A DNA stretch of 64,000 nucleotides from NCBI RefSeq assembly GCF_002443255.2, contig NW_019211454.1:39143695-39207694 (forward strand), given 5' to 3'. Shown here piece by piece: positions 1 to 11,028 of the stretch. The translations under genes and the position numbers were made by a program. This stretch comes from Varroa destructor (lineage: Eukaryota; Arthropoda; Arachnida; Mesostigmata; Varroidae). Under the pieces are notes generated by a model. It was given only the letters and a program-made list of their open reading frames with translations, was not told the origin of the DNA and searched no databases. How positions within the stretch are numbered: the first letter of the stretch is position 1; every line of letters starts with the position of its first letter.

Positions 1-687
1 GGAAGAAACAAGATCTTCTACAGCATCTGCAAATTAAATTCGTACCGTCTGCCGGAAGATGCTACAGTAACGACAAAAAAATAGGACCACTTCATATTAG
101 TCTTTTTTACTATATCTTCACGCGTTTGATGAAACGTCTTGTTATCACCAGTGTTATAAATTACGGGTTATAGGGTTTGACGATACATTAATCTGGCTAA
201 TTACTAATTAATCAATATAACTAATAAATGCCACTCTGTGTTATATTACCAAAAGTCTACAGTAGTTACTAAAGAAGAACCCTTGAACATACATACGTTT
301 ATAATATTTGTCTCTTTTTTTTTGATTGAAGCTACTAAATATGACAGACCCAAACTCTGTTGTAACTGTCTAATGTAACGATTTGAATTATCACTAAACT
401 GTCCTTTTTTCTATCGGTTTTAGCTCACTCCATAGACACGCAAAGGCCATCTCATATAATATAACCGTAAGCGGTCGCTAGGCTAAACTGAGTTTTGCTA
501 CCCCTGGACGGTTTTGTCGATCAGTTTCAGTTCCCAATTCCCCTTCAGTGTGTGCGGTTGCTATGCAGTAAAGATAATCCGGCATTCTAGCACATCTGAA
601 CGTCGCCGTCGACAACGAATTCGTCGTCGTCATGGGCCACGCAACCCACAGGCAAATAAAACGGCAGGTTTTTACTCATTCTCGCCT

Positions 688-691
<4 letters not shown>
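1..691. other. Gene-free AT-rich sequence
   Basis: No supported exon, RNA gene or repeat is visible here. The only long frame in this area runs into the adjacent CT microsatellite and encodes an artificial Ser-Leu repeat. Confidence 0.4.
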
Positions 692-753
<62 letters not shown>

Positions 754-760
754 TCTCTCT
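692..760. repeat. (CT)n microsatellite
   Basis: About 35 near-perfect CT units, with two interruptions by A near the 3' end. It is read directly from the sequence. The reverse strand reads (GA)n. Confidence 0.97.
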
Positions 761-3700
761 GCTTTCCCATTTTAGTCTTCACGAAAAACGGAAGAAGTTA
801 GTCTTTTCGTTCAAGCTGAGCCACGTCTAACCGCCCAGATGTTACCGACCATTCGTCAATCCATCTAAAGCCTCATACCGAGAGCGGAGTGGCCCCTACC
901 AACGGCAATCTTTAAGCTCCTTTGTTGCTTCATAAGATGTATATCCAGACGCTTCTGCTACTTTTCTAGTTTCTTCGAAGGACACATGTCCGGATTAACC
1001 CCGCAAAGAGTGGGCGGAAGATAAACCATGACCAATAGCAAGTAGGCCCTTCACTCACTCACACACCGCGCATTCGTTACCGATAAGTTGGCACAAGAAA
1101 TAAAGCCCACGATGGCGATGAGTGGCAGACGATGGATGAGCCTATGCAAAATAAAAGCAAACAAATTGAGCTCCGCAACGAAGCCGGAGAACACGGAAGA
1201 AACCTGCGTTACTTGCCACAATGTCCTGACAACTAGCATGATAACAGGGTGACCTTATGAGGGTTTATGTATACAACGAGGGTTGATGTCACCCAACAGT
1301 ATTATCGGACCTTTGCTCTGAGTTGCTCAAACTTGCTTCGCGCTCAAAGTCGATATAGCTCGCTGGTAGTGAAACTACGAAAGCCTGCTTAGCCCCATTT
1401 GACAAACACTCACTCAAAAGGGCGAACAAAGGGTAAATAATCAGGCTCCTCAACTGAAGTGAAACAATGCCCTGAATTTGCACAGAGACCCATCTATAAA
1501 ATTAAGGCCAGACACGTTGGCCAATAAAACACTCGGAAAGATTTAGCATTATGCTATAATTTGAGTATTAATTAAAAGTGGGTTATATAGAAAACCAGCG
1601 GGACGGAACTGATAGATACGTAATACGAAGCTGAATGGAACGGGGCTTTGGCTCTAAAAGCCTCAAACCATAATCCGATTAAACACAGAGTACTCCTACA
1701 CACATGGGCGTAGTCTCTTAACTCGTAACGAGGTTATCCGAAGGACTCCTGCCTAATGGTTCAGGCCTATCTTCGTTGTCCGCAGAATGAATGAACCTCG
1801 TGCTCGAGCACTGCTTTAGCCTAGCGGAAATCCGCTCCAAAAACGCGCATCTCTTCTAGCGGCGTCAGCTGATATCGGTATCTCTTGGATAAGGAATCGC
1901 CAACACGGGTGTTTCAGCGCCTAGATGATCAAGGAAGTTGGGCAACGTAATTGACCATGCTGTGTTATGTTCGACGCTTCTTTGAGCCCTACCTGAGTGT
2001 TGGGTCTTGTATGTGTTGAATTTGATATAAATATCGAAAACTCAGTTTTAATTACGCAAATATTTCGCAACGTAAGTTTTCGGGGGGGAAATAATCCAAG
2101 TTGACCCAGTAGAAAAGCATGAGAGAGCCCGTAGTTTTTCATTAGTTAGCGCATTAATTCATTAAGCGCACCCGTGTGATCGAGTGGCTGACTTGGACCA
2201 ACGGACCAATGCAAGCTTGTCTTCGCAACAAATATAAGTTTTCGGATTTTACCTCATCGAGTAACGTCCTTGTAACAATCTATTTCTAGGTATGCACTTG
2301 GAGATGGGTTGACACCATGAATCAGTCAACGTTTGGATTAATTCGGAAGTATTACATTACAGTGGAGCAATTTGTCCCAGAAAAGAACGGACGAGATCTG
2401 TCGCGGCTAGCGCTTTAACCTAAAATTGCAGGGATGTGTGTGGTGACTCAAGTGGTGCTTGGATGGCCGGCAGAGAGAAAAGAAGGCTGGAGGTTTGCGG
2501 GGTCGTCCTGTTTTCCTGTTTTCTTTGCATCTTTGTAAAACTAACAATATACAGTGAACATTTGCTGAACTCTAACGATTAGCTTATTTCTTTCGACCTC
2601 ACACTCAGCCATAACTCGATGTAGGTAAACTCCGACATTGTCTTGTTTGGAGGTTATGGTATTGACTCACGCATCGACGAGTCAAGAGGTTTTTCGTGTA
2701 TATATACCTTGGAGATGTCTTTTCCATCAGCAGGCGCTCGATCGTGCAGACGTTCACACAATATCAGGTCCGAAATGAAGAACCTTCTCGTATAAGAGGG
2801 AGAAGCAACATACTATAAACTGGGGCACCTCTGGAGTTAAGGGCTTAAATTAAAGTTTTCGAAAGCGAACCAGTACTCATCTCGTACACAGCTGCAAAGA
2901 AAGAGTTCATTTCTGCTTGTACAACAAAGCATCAATTAACATGAATTATTGCGCAGACGGTACGAAAACACATTTCAACTTTTTGAACTGCGACGCAGTG
3001 TGTCTCGGAAAAACTTCATACGTGTTTCTTTTCAAAGTTCACTAGACCCAGACAAAGTGGGAATTCAGTGAAACAAAAAGTGGATGATGCTATTATCAAA
3101 ATTATTCGTAAGCAGCAATAGTTCCGCGACTGCGGTATGATGCCAGACTTGCAGTGCCGAACACTTAGACCCTGCCTGTGATTTTTCTAAAATTATTATA
3201 TACAGCTTCTTTTATTTTATTATTTTATATACTATATTATAGTTTATTGTTTCATTATACATAGATTCGCTATAGACGTTTGGTACGTGTTTTTTGCAGA
3301 CATCACGGTTAACATGTAAGTTATCGGCGGATTTTTGTGACAGTCGTTGCCTATCATCGCATCGTACACGAGTAAGCATCCGTATATGACACAGTTGTCC
3401 TTTTGGAACGTACGCCAACTGCATCTGTCCGCTATTTGGATTTTCCCTTCCTCTATAAAACAGCAGGCTTTCGAGGCCTGCTAACTGCGACGATCCTGCC
3501 AAAACCTATCATCAATGATGCACATATAATGTGTATAATAATGTTGTTTTTTAACATATTCTCTCAAGAGCAGAAGTGTTGTATATTAACTCGCTGTTTC
3601 TTCAGTGCTTTCTGGCTATTGAAATTATTATGCTTCGCAAGAATCTTCGAAAGACATTCTAGCTGTTGCATTGAAGTAGTCCATTAAACCAACCAACTAA

Positions 3701-3884
3701 ATAGAGCGAACGATATAAAAGGTTTCATGGGGTCAACCGTTTTCCATTTGCTGGCCTACCAATTAAGCGTCTCCTGAGCTTGTTGTAAGACAGTTGTATA
3801 TACCAGTTGTACTCTAATCGAAAGAGACTAGTCTGCCAGCTTACCTAGTCCTATCTAATATAATGCGTTTATGAATTCTTGCAG
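761..3884. other. No confident gene
   Basis: Mixed-composition DNA. On the minus strand a pyrimidine-rich acceptor lies near 1140 and is followed by a short open stretch ending near a weak GTAACG site, but nothing else supports an exon. A plus-strand mini-frame at 2463..2582 has a hydrophobic segment after a basic start and was not accepted. A 16-base stretch between a strong acceptor and GTAAGT near 3300-3320 is too short to call. Confidence 0.3.
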
Positions 3885-3978
3885 ATTTGCTTTAATGTAG
3901 ATTTAATTTTCAGTTACAATTGGAGCTGGCTAGTTAGTGTAAATGGTAGCGACCTCATTGCTATTGACACTGCAATAG
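3885..3978 (+). CDS. Candidate near-terminal exon of an unknown gene
   Basis: The segment is preceded by an acceptor ending in TTCTTGCAG and followed by the donor-like ATAG|GTGAGA. It is open in one frame for 31 codons and contains the peptide NWSWLVSVNGSDLIAIDTAI. A second acceptor (CTCGCAG at 4056) would join it in phase to a TGA at 4059..4061. The 78-base intervening piece is a multiple of three and also open, so the stop is the same whether or not it is spliced. An AATAAA lies about 130 bases further on. I recognise no family. The splice sites and poly(A) signal are seen directly; that this is a real 3' gene end is inference. Confidence 0.3.
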
Positions 3979-4188
3979 GTGAGAAGGAACGTTGTTCTGT
4001 CAGCGCAGCAATTTTGCGTGCCTATTCTTTTAGTATCAATCTAACTTTGCTCGCAGGCTGAACCGTAATTAACAGGCCACTTGGGACGTTTCATCACATC
4101 TCACCTTAAGCAGTTCTTAAGGCTATGACGTTGTTGGGCGCTCAAGAAATTTGGTAGTTTATGCTATTAGAACGCTTTGATAACCTTC

Positions 4189-4194
4189 AATAAA
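4189..4194 (+). terminator. Poly(A) signal AATAAA
   Basis: A canonical AATAAA hexamer followed within about 25 bases by a T/GT-rich stretch, placed 130 bases after the stop of the candidate exon at 3885..3978. Such hexamers are common by chance in AT-rich DNA, so its value is only as support for that exon. Confidence 0.3.
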
Positions 4195-4559
4195 AGGCAT
4201 TGCTGTTCCTTGTTATGTTCGATTCCAAAAATGTCCGGTGTTAAATTAAAGCTGTTTCAAAAGGACAGCATGAGCAATACATATTGAACGTTTCATAACG
4301 TAAATAACTTCAAATCGTTTTGCACTATATTTATTATAAACTCGTCAATTTTCGCTGATCAACTTTTCTTATCGCATACTTTCTGTCTTGATGAGGCAAT
4401 GTTCGCTAAGGAATTATATTCTAAGATGAACATCTTTCTATATTTAGCCACACCTCTTGCATAGTACGTAATGATGGCGAGGCATAAACTAGTGACGCTT
4501 GGCTTTTTCAACTAAGGTTTTTGCGGTTTACTCCACCGAGCCATATAAAATTAATACGC

Positions 4560-4560
4560 G

Positions 4561-4626
<66 letters not shown>
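4560..4626. repeat. (AT)n microsatellite
   Basis: Over 30 AT units with one AT-to-GT change near the 5' end, read directly. It is self-complementary and could extrude a hairpin. Confidence 0.97.
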
Positions 4627-4629
<3 letters not shown>

Positions 4630-6075
4630 AAGTTATAAAGATACTTAAGCCTATACGTAATGCGTGTACCCCCCCCCTTCTGCCATTACTTATATAACTC
4701 GAATACCCATGGAGTACCAAGGGAAAGCTCCAAAGCTTTTCTATTTTCATATATATACATTTATCTCATAAAATCGACACGACCCGCACATCATCTTCAT
4801 CTGGCTATATGTGCTGTGCGTGGTTCTGATACGCGCTCATACCTCGCGGTAGAGGAGAGCTCACGCGATAGACACGCATATGATCGGCCAGTTCCACCAA
4901 ACTACTGCATCTAAACAAACGGTAGAAATTTGACAATTCCGTAGTCTGGCGTGCACTGGCGCTGTCAAATAATTTTAGCTCTTATTTGTTTATTTAATTT
5001 TTTCATTTTTTTTATAAAATATATCAAAAATAGCACCGTTTTTTCCCCATTGTAAATCATCTTAAACGATCGATGTTAGCTCTCTGAATGCTCTAGAGGG
5101 TATTTTTTTAATTCCAACATGCCAGCAAATAGTTTATACGATACTGGCAAGAAGTTACATTTCAGTTTTTTTTTCTAATATTCGTATAGTATGTCGTATT
5201 TTGCATATTAACACTTTTCACAGTGGTAGCATTAGCTCCACAATCGCATCTACTCTAATTATTTGCTTAACAGTAATTACAGTCGTATTGTTATCGCCGT
5301 TCTCGACAGCAAAACCGCAAATAAAAACAACATAGGCATACAGGTTTGTTAGTATTTCATGTTTTATTGTTAATTTCATTCAGCAATTTTATATATAATA
5401 ATAATAGTAGTAAAATCATTCTTCGCCATAGACAAAACGTGACGCGCGGTGGACGACAATATGCCAGGATAATGAGGAAGGGTCCGTTGTACGCAGTGAT
5501 TACAAAAATTAACTTAAGATAATTTAGCTATTTAGAATTTAGTTCATCACTAAAATAGCCAATTAGTCTTATACAGATAGATGCAATCAAGCAAAAACGC
5601 GACTATTTTAATTCATCGATTTTTCTCGCCAAGAGATGAAGGCAAAATGGTATTGATAAGCACTGATTATCAGCAAGCGAGGCTGGCCATTGCCATTGAT
5701 GTAATGATGCCAACTCAGGATCATCGCCAGTTAAAACAGGAACTTTTGTTTTTGCGTATAGAGGCTATGAACGTTTCTCTGTACCCATATGCTGTATGAG
5801 ATTCTGTCAGACTTTAAAATGACTCGTACTTTTTTACTTTGTTTTCTTCAGCATCAGACCCTGCTGATACTCATTCTTGTTATCTCTAATTTTAATTCAC
5901 CACCAAGTACAGGATGAACTCTAAGGACAAGCGCCCATACAGATGCAAGATCGACGCGAGAATGCAAAAGAATACATAGATATGGACATATTTTTATGGA
6001 TCGACTGTATCAGGAAAAGAACTCTACGTTGCTTCAAACAAGCGAACAAGGTTTCCCCTCAATCTTACACAAAAT
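4627..6075. other. Gene-free AT-rich sequence
   Basis: A poly-C run of about ten sits near 4670, and AT-rich tracts occupy 4980-5400. No exon-like segment with paired splice sites was found. Confidence 0.35.
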
Positions 6076-6610
6076 CTAATTTTGATCTGTAAAAATCGGT
6101 TTTCTTTCCGGACTTTCACCTGCTATATGACCTATGTTGCTGACGTATCGTCTAACAGCCCCTAGGGTAGAAACGAGATCTATTGCTCGTCAAAAATTTT
6201 TGCTACTGTCATTCTCTATTAACTAGGCAGTTCCTTTTTTGTTGCTACTTTCGTAATTTGACAATCGCAATCGTTGTAGTAGCAGTAATACTTAACGAGA
6301 ACAGTCAATGGGATTGCTAAGAAGACTCACTTGTATGGACAAACGGATGATGCCGTCGCCTGAGCGATGTAGCCGCCCTCCGCAGAGAGGACGGAGCTGA
6401 TCTTGACATCCTTTGGCGAAGACTTCGTGCACTGCTCAGCCGCCTCAATGAGCGTCCCCCCATACTACCATGACTGCGATCCAGGTACTCCATATTTGTT
6501 ATTTTTTGTTGTTTTTTTTCTAATTTGTTACGTTGTTGAGCTCTTGTTGCTATTGCCGCTTTTGTTCTATAGGTTTCATTTGATAGCTTTGCGTAGTCGT
6601 ATATGTACAT
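6076..6610 (-). CDS. Predicted spliced gene, basic Arg/Ser-rich protein
   Basis: Two-part coding model: exon 6331..6610 joined to exon 6076..6161, about 121 residues. The first part belongs to an exon 6331..6648 that begins after the acceptor TCCTCTCATGCCAG and ends at ACAA|GTGAGT. It is open in only one frame, and the chosen start is the first in-frame ATG after the acceptor. Residues 1-40 are mixed and lysine/glutamine-rich, and the rest is dominated by Arg and Ser (for example RSLRRLSSARSLRQRMSRSA). The phase-1 end agrees with the downstream acceptor CTCGTTTCTACCCTAG, after which the frame stays open to TAG. No domain is recognised. The opposite strand also has an open frame and possible splice sites here (GATCCAG|GTACTC, TTCTATAG), so strand assignment rests on the short intron and the GTGAGT donor. 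Confidence 0.35.
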
Positions 6611-6648
6611 TGGTCTATACCATACTATAATCGGCCGCGGCACAGAGT

Positions 6649-6718
6649 CTGGCATGAGAGGAGAAAATCCCCTGAGGTTTTTCGAGTGATCAATGCTTTT
6701 GTCAATCAGCTAACTTAC
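6649..6718 (-). other. Probable 70-base intron
   Basis: On the minus strand this runs from GTAAGT to TTTTCTCCTCTCATGCCAG, with a branch-point-like CTGATTGAC near its 5' half. Seventy bases is a typical minimal intron size in many arthropods. It is the best-formed short intron found in the window and is the main reason for placing a minus-strand gene here. Confidence 0.45.
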
Positions 6719-6800
6719 TTGCCGGGCAGCTGAACTGACAAAGTGGATGACGTTGAGGTTGATTAACTTAAGACTGAATCTTCCTTGAACAAGTGTCTTG
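6719..6800 (-). other. Probable 5' UTR exon upstream of the 6.3-6.6 kb exon
   Basis: This segment lies directly upstream (minus strand) of the GTAAGT donor at 6713..6718. Its upstream edge is not defined. The frame that would match the phase of the next exon is closed by TAA close to the 5' side, so I treat it as untranslated leader. A (GA)n tract sits a further 30 bases upstream. Confidence 0.25.
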
Positions 6801-6831
6801 CGTTGTTTGCCCAAAGGCAGAAAAATGGGTG

Positions 6832-6833
<2 letters not shown>

Positions 6834-6863
<30 letters not shown>
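6834..6863. repeat. (GA)n microsatellite
   Basis: About 15 GA units, read directly. It lies just upstream of the proposed minus-strand leader exon. GA tracts near promoters can bind GAGA-type factors in insects, but that role here is only a possibility. Confidence 0.97.
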
Positions 6864-6865
<2 letters not shown>

Positions 6866-8021
6866 CAAAGTGAATAAACAGGTTCGTTTGCCGGTCGGTG
6901 ACTGGCAGTTAGCGGGAAGCAGGCTATACAAAATCTAGTGAGGATGGTTCGGATCACGCCGAGAGGGGCGCGGCGAGAGGCGGCGAACGGCTAATGAGAT
7001 TGCTCAGTTGGCAGTAGCGGCTAGTCCCCCGCAGTACCACTAGTACTAGAACAACTATCGTTATCAGCGTGGGCTAGTTGTAGTATAATAACAGGGCTAG
7101 CGGACACATAAGGTGATTGACTGAACGGATTATGATAATGACAATAACAGCGATGACGATGATGATGTTGATTACGGATAGCCGATCTAAACAAGTGCTC
7201 AGGGGGATCAGACAGAGTAGGGACCTTTGATCCGATTTTTTATGGTCACTTTTTATTAGTAGTATTATTATATTATTGTATTTTGTTTATGTTTCTGCCT
7301 TGGCTACCTTACATTACCGCTCGCAATGCTGCCGATACTAGTAATAGTTAATTCTTGCCACAAGAAATTGCCCTCGGCTATAAACTGATCGGAATAAGTT
7401 GAGCTCAGCATGTTCCTTAGCGTCCATATGTTGAGCTTCGTACTCGTCGTTGCGCGCCTAACAAAGCCGATGTGTTTCAGGATTATTAAAATGTTAAATT
7501 ATACGAGTATAAGTATAGTAAATTAGTTTCCTACGTTCTGCATTTTTCGGGGCGAACTACTTTGTCGATTTTAGCCTCAGATTCGTCTTCCTTGCGTGTA
7601 TTAGCGTGGGTATAGCTTTGTACGTTGCATTATATACAGGTTCTTGCTTTGAATCGTTAGTCTCTACACTGTGACGCTATGTATATGTGCGTACGTATAT
7701 GTATATATACGCATATACATATATGGTTATCCGTGATTGGCAGTAATAGCGTCAGATGAATCGGGCGCAAAGACTTGTTACTTTTCGCTGAACCTTTCGC
7801 ATCGCACGTCCTATTTCATTTTCGTTGCCTGACGCAGCGTCATCACTGCCTGTACTGACGCCATATAGCCGAGTGTCCTGTACAAATGGCTGTTTATATT
7901 CGAGATTTCGAAGCAAAGCACTGGAATTTACAACCCAATTGACTGTAACAGCTTATGACCTCCAGATCATCATTAGCAGACGAATACGCTTTTCGCGCTC
8001 CTTACGCCACAGTGAACGCTA
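6864..8021. other. No confident gene; TA/TG-rich tract near 7.7 kb
   Basis: A purine-rich, GC-richer stretch occupies 6960-7010. An alternating purine-pyrimidine tract of TA, TG and CG steps occupies 7681..7727 with short inverted arms. No paired splice sites around an open frame were found. Confidence 0.35.
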
Positions 8022-8600
8022 CTAGGGTACGTCACTTGTAGAATATGCACGCGACACCATGAAGGGACAAGCAGAGAAGTGTACTTCTCGTCTCAACAAC
8101 GTCTTAATTACTTTCTTCATCATTACCACGACGGTCACGTCATCAACACGAAATGTACCGGTCGTATTGCATTGATTCATTTTCATTTCGAGCACCGCAT
8201 CGCATGGCATACGGCACTTCAGTGGCGTTTCATTGAAGTAATGTATTTTGTCACGGTTACGATCAGTCACTGTGATTACGAGAGCAGCATCTCTAGCCGT
8301 GTCGCAGATGTAGCTTAAGTTGTCGGCAGTTGCAACTTTTCCGGTATTGGACGACCAGCGGCTGACTTCATCGTTGACGTTGTTGCTGTTGTTGTTATAG
8401 CAGAACCAAAATGCCGATGCCGCCTTCACTGTGGCCGCGAGCTGCTAACGCCTTTTTGCCGATTGTGTTGCCACCACTGCTGTTGTAGTAGTTAAACTCT
8501 TCGGCCTCTCTTTCCACAAACGGAAGTTTGGCGCTAAAAGACTGCTGCCGCTACTGTTACTTCTGCTGTTGACTAATTTCCCGTCGCATGCGACGCTGTT
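8022..8600 (-). pseudogene. Ser/Thr/Asn-rich coding-like frame broken by one stop
   Basis: A single minus-strand frame is open for 193 codons apart from one TAG at 8445..8447. Its first third is rich in Ser, Thr and Asn (for example NSRSNSSGSS, then SLTTTTAVVA). A CTG/GTT-rich plus strand gives an Asn run, and the last 100 codons are of mixed composition with six Cys. About a third of codons in the main part start with G, above the local base frequency. The same frame further upstream, to about 8.7 kb, is open between scattered stops, which suggests one decaying coding tract. No domain is recognised. It could instead be a non-coding stretch whose trinucleotide repeats suppress stops. The plus-strand frame over the same bases looks antisense-like (His, Tyr and Phe rich). 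Confidence 0.3.
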
Positions 8601-9093
8601 TCAGCGTTTAATTGGATGGCGCACGTTCTAGCCTCAGACAGATACGCGACCGCTGCTTTGGTTGATACTGCTGTCATTATTGAATGCGCGACGTTGCGAC
8701 TGAACGCCAGTTTGCGTAGCCGAGCCCTATGACGCTGTCCAACGTTTGGCTTTGTTCAAAATGACCCCGCTAAAAACAGATGGAATTATGCGGTGCGGTA
8801 GACCACGAGTAACAGCCCTATAGCGTTCCTATGTGCCAACTGTTTTGGGGGTCTTTTCACTGACAGTTCTACTCCATTGGCCAATACGTTTGCATCACTG
8901 GAATATAATATGACTTTCGATGTGGGGAAAAATGTTAGAAGATCAGGTTGCATGCCAGGGGTATCACACCCCCCAGGCACATTATTTCGATTGTACCTTC
9001 CACTTAAGGCCGTATACAGCGAAACAATTAACATCCTTGCAGCGATCGTTGACAGGGATCATATATAGACAGCGTTTGATCGAGAGCATTTTA

Positions 9094-11028
9094 TTACTCC
9101 TGCAGCTTTGACCAAGTGCTCAAATGGCGACGAAGTGCTCTTGGAATGAATTTAAGACTCTTTTCAAGGGTTCGTGCTGCTCCATGTTTGGGAAGAGTCC
9201 GTCGAATTAAAGATCTTAGCTGCCCTACGATTTCATTGTTGGTCAATGCACTGATCAAGTGTTGTTCGTAATGTACAGAATGCATATTATCTGATTGTTC
9301 GAGCTGTTTTTGCAGACTGTGTTTTCGATTTACTTACACTGTCTGACACAAAAATGGTACCAACCGTTGGGTCAAAGTCTTGGTTTCCAACAATCACGTT
9401 ATGAAGACAGCAAGTTGTAACTGTAGCAGAAAGCATCTACTTTGCTTTTTTGTCCAGCAAAGCTTATTGTCGTCTTATGATTTCAAAGGTAAACAACACT
9501 GACGGGACAACCGAGACCTGCTCGGGAGTGGTCGACAGGATGAACTGTCGCCAAGCTCCAACCGGTAGCTCCCTTTTAACTTCATCTTTGATAAAACTGA
9601 GAAGATTCGAACCTGAACCCTCGCCCTTTCGTAGCTTCGGCTCACCTCCCTCTCGTCACCTGTCTTTTCTTTCCGCGGAGAGTCGCTTCCGGTCCGAGCG
9701 ACAAACGCAGCCTGAACTCCAACCTCAACTAGGACTTGTGTGATAGTCAAGTCGAATAACAGTCAATATACAGAGCAAGAAGAAATGAGTAAGGTTTGCC
9801 GGCTACTCGCGAAGTCCTAACACCGCTGGCTCAGTTTCCAGTAACTTAAGGATCATGCCTAATAAACTGTTAGCGATAGGACAGCATTCCTATCGCTCAC
9901 ATACATACTCACGTGCATGTATCCTACAATAGAGAACAACTCACTGTGTCGCTATTCAAATCGTCTGGGCATCCGCCCTGTAACTTGCACTCTGCAGTCT
10001 GCAACATGTAGAACTTATGAGAACCCCGAAAAGCCGAGTCGAGTCTGCACCATTTCACACACTATACACCAGCCAAGTGACACTGAATAAATATTCAATA
10101 GACTATTCACTAATAATATATCCATGCCAAATAAGTATAAGCATCTTTTCGGCCCACAAAAGACAGTTTCTGCACATTTCAGTTTATCCATGTTGGGTAA
10201 AATACGTGAACAAAACATTAATGAAATGATCATCATCAGTTTCATCATTCTGAAATATGTCGATAACGTTATTAACAACTAAGTTATCTGGCACAAAGAG
10301 CGTCGTAGATTAGGTAAAAACAAGACGTTATTTCACAGGACGACTTAAGTTTGTCCCAGCAACAAGTTATCGTTACCACATAGGTTGGACGCATGTAATC
10401 GTGAAGTTGAAAACTGAACTACATTTCTGTCCCTCACACAAAGAAACTGTGACCCGCTAAGAATTCCAACCACTGCGTTAGAAGTACCTCAGCACCACTA
10501 CGAAGACCAGCATCGCCACGTCTAACGCCACTAACACGGGCAGCCGTGAACAGCTCGATCTGAACTCAGGGGTAGCTCTCGCCTATCTAAATATACCCGC
10601 AGTTGCCGTTCTGCAGGCCTTCGAGAATGGCGTCGCTGCAAGTCCAGGCGTATAGGCAGACGAACGCAGGCACTACTTGTAAAGGCTCCAAGATACCCCA
10701 GTCATTCCCAAAGCCTGTTTCCAGTCAGATGAGTTTGCCCCTTCCCCGAACCCTGTCATGGCTCTCGGCCTAACGGCGTTGCAGCCCTGCGTCGGATCGT
10801 TCACCCGTCTCTAGCAAATCTTGCAAGTAAGCGGTGGGTCTGCAGTTAATTCGAAACGTTAACGAGTCGGCAAACCAACAAACTGGTGGCCGACGTAGTC
10901 TATGCCCCATAACGTTTGGAAGATGTGCACAAACGACAAGAAGCGACAGGGGTACTCGACTTAGATTTGGGCCAGCAACAGAGCGGGTTTTAGTTCTTCA
11001 TCGGACAGAGACGGCACTTACTTGCCAT
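9094..11028 (-). CDS. Predicted four-exon small gene of unknown function
   Basis: Joined minus-strand model: 11022..11028 (ATG GCA A, then GTAAGT), 9660..9728, 9338..9420 and 9094..9219, about 94 residues. The exons have acceptors CACAAGTCCTAG, CTTTCTGCTACAG and TCGTAGGGCAG, and donors GTAAGT, GTGACG and GTAAGT. The phases agree at all three joins. Exon 2 read to its alternative donor GAG|GTGAGC is strongly coding-like: about half of its codons start with G. Exon 3 contains TTCCLHNVIVGNQDF, and the LHN in a Cys-rich context recalls the C-terminal part of PIF/Harbinger transposases; that resemblance is weak. Exon 4 is basic (RSLIRRTLPKHG) and ends in TAA, overlapped by AATAAA at 9090..9095. 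The first exon is only seven coding bases, the last acceptor is weak, and the true structure may differ. Confidence 0.3.

Noticed and set aside
514..801. 95-codon plus-strand frame with a Ser-Leu repeat
   Set aside because: The repeat is a translation of the (CT)n microsatellite, and the frame begins at a TTG.
2463..2582. 39-residue ATG ORF with a basic start and hydrophobic stretch, like a type II membrane anchor
   Set aside because: Only a weak donor (TTT|GTAAAA), no neighbouring exon, and such short hydrophobic frames are common in T-rich DNA.
3301..3325. 16-base segment between TTTTTTGCAG and GTAAGT
   Set aside because: Too short for a credible exon without transcript evidence.
6763..6957. 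Minus-strand frame with Ser-Leu run
   Set aside because: Again mostly a translated CT/GA microsatellite.
7681..7727. Inverted-looking GTATATG...CATATAC tract
   Set aside because: Arms are only about seven bases and arise from the alternating TA/TG composition.
9595..9640. GGTTCGAATC on the minus strand, resembling a tRNA B-box
   Set aside because: Flanking bases do not form a T stem, and no A-box lies at the right distance.
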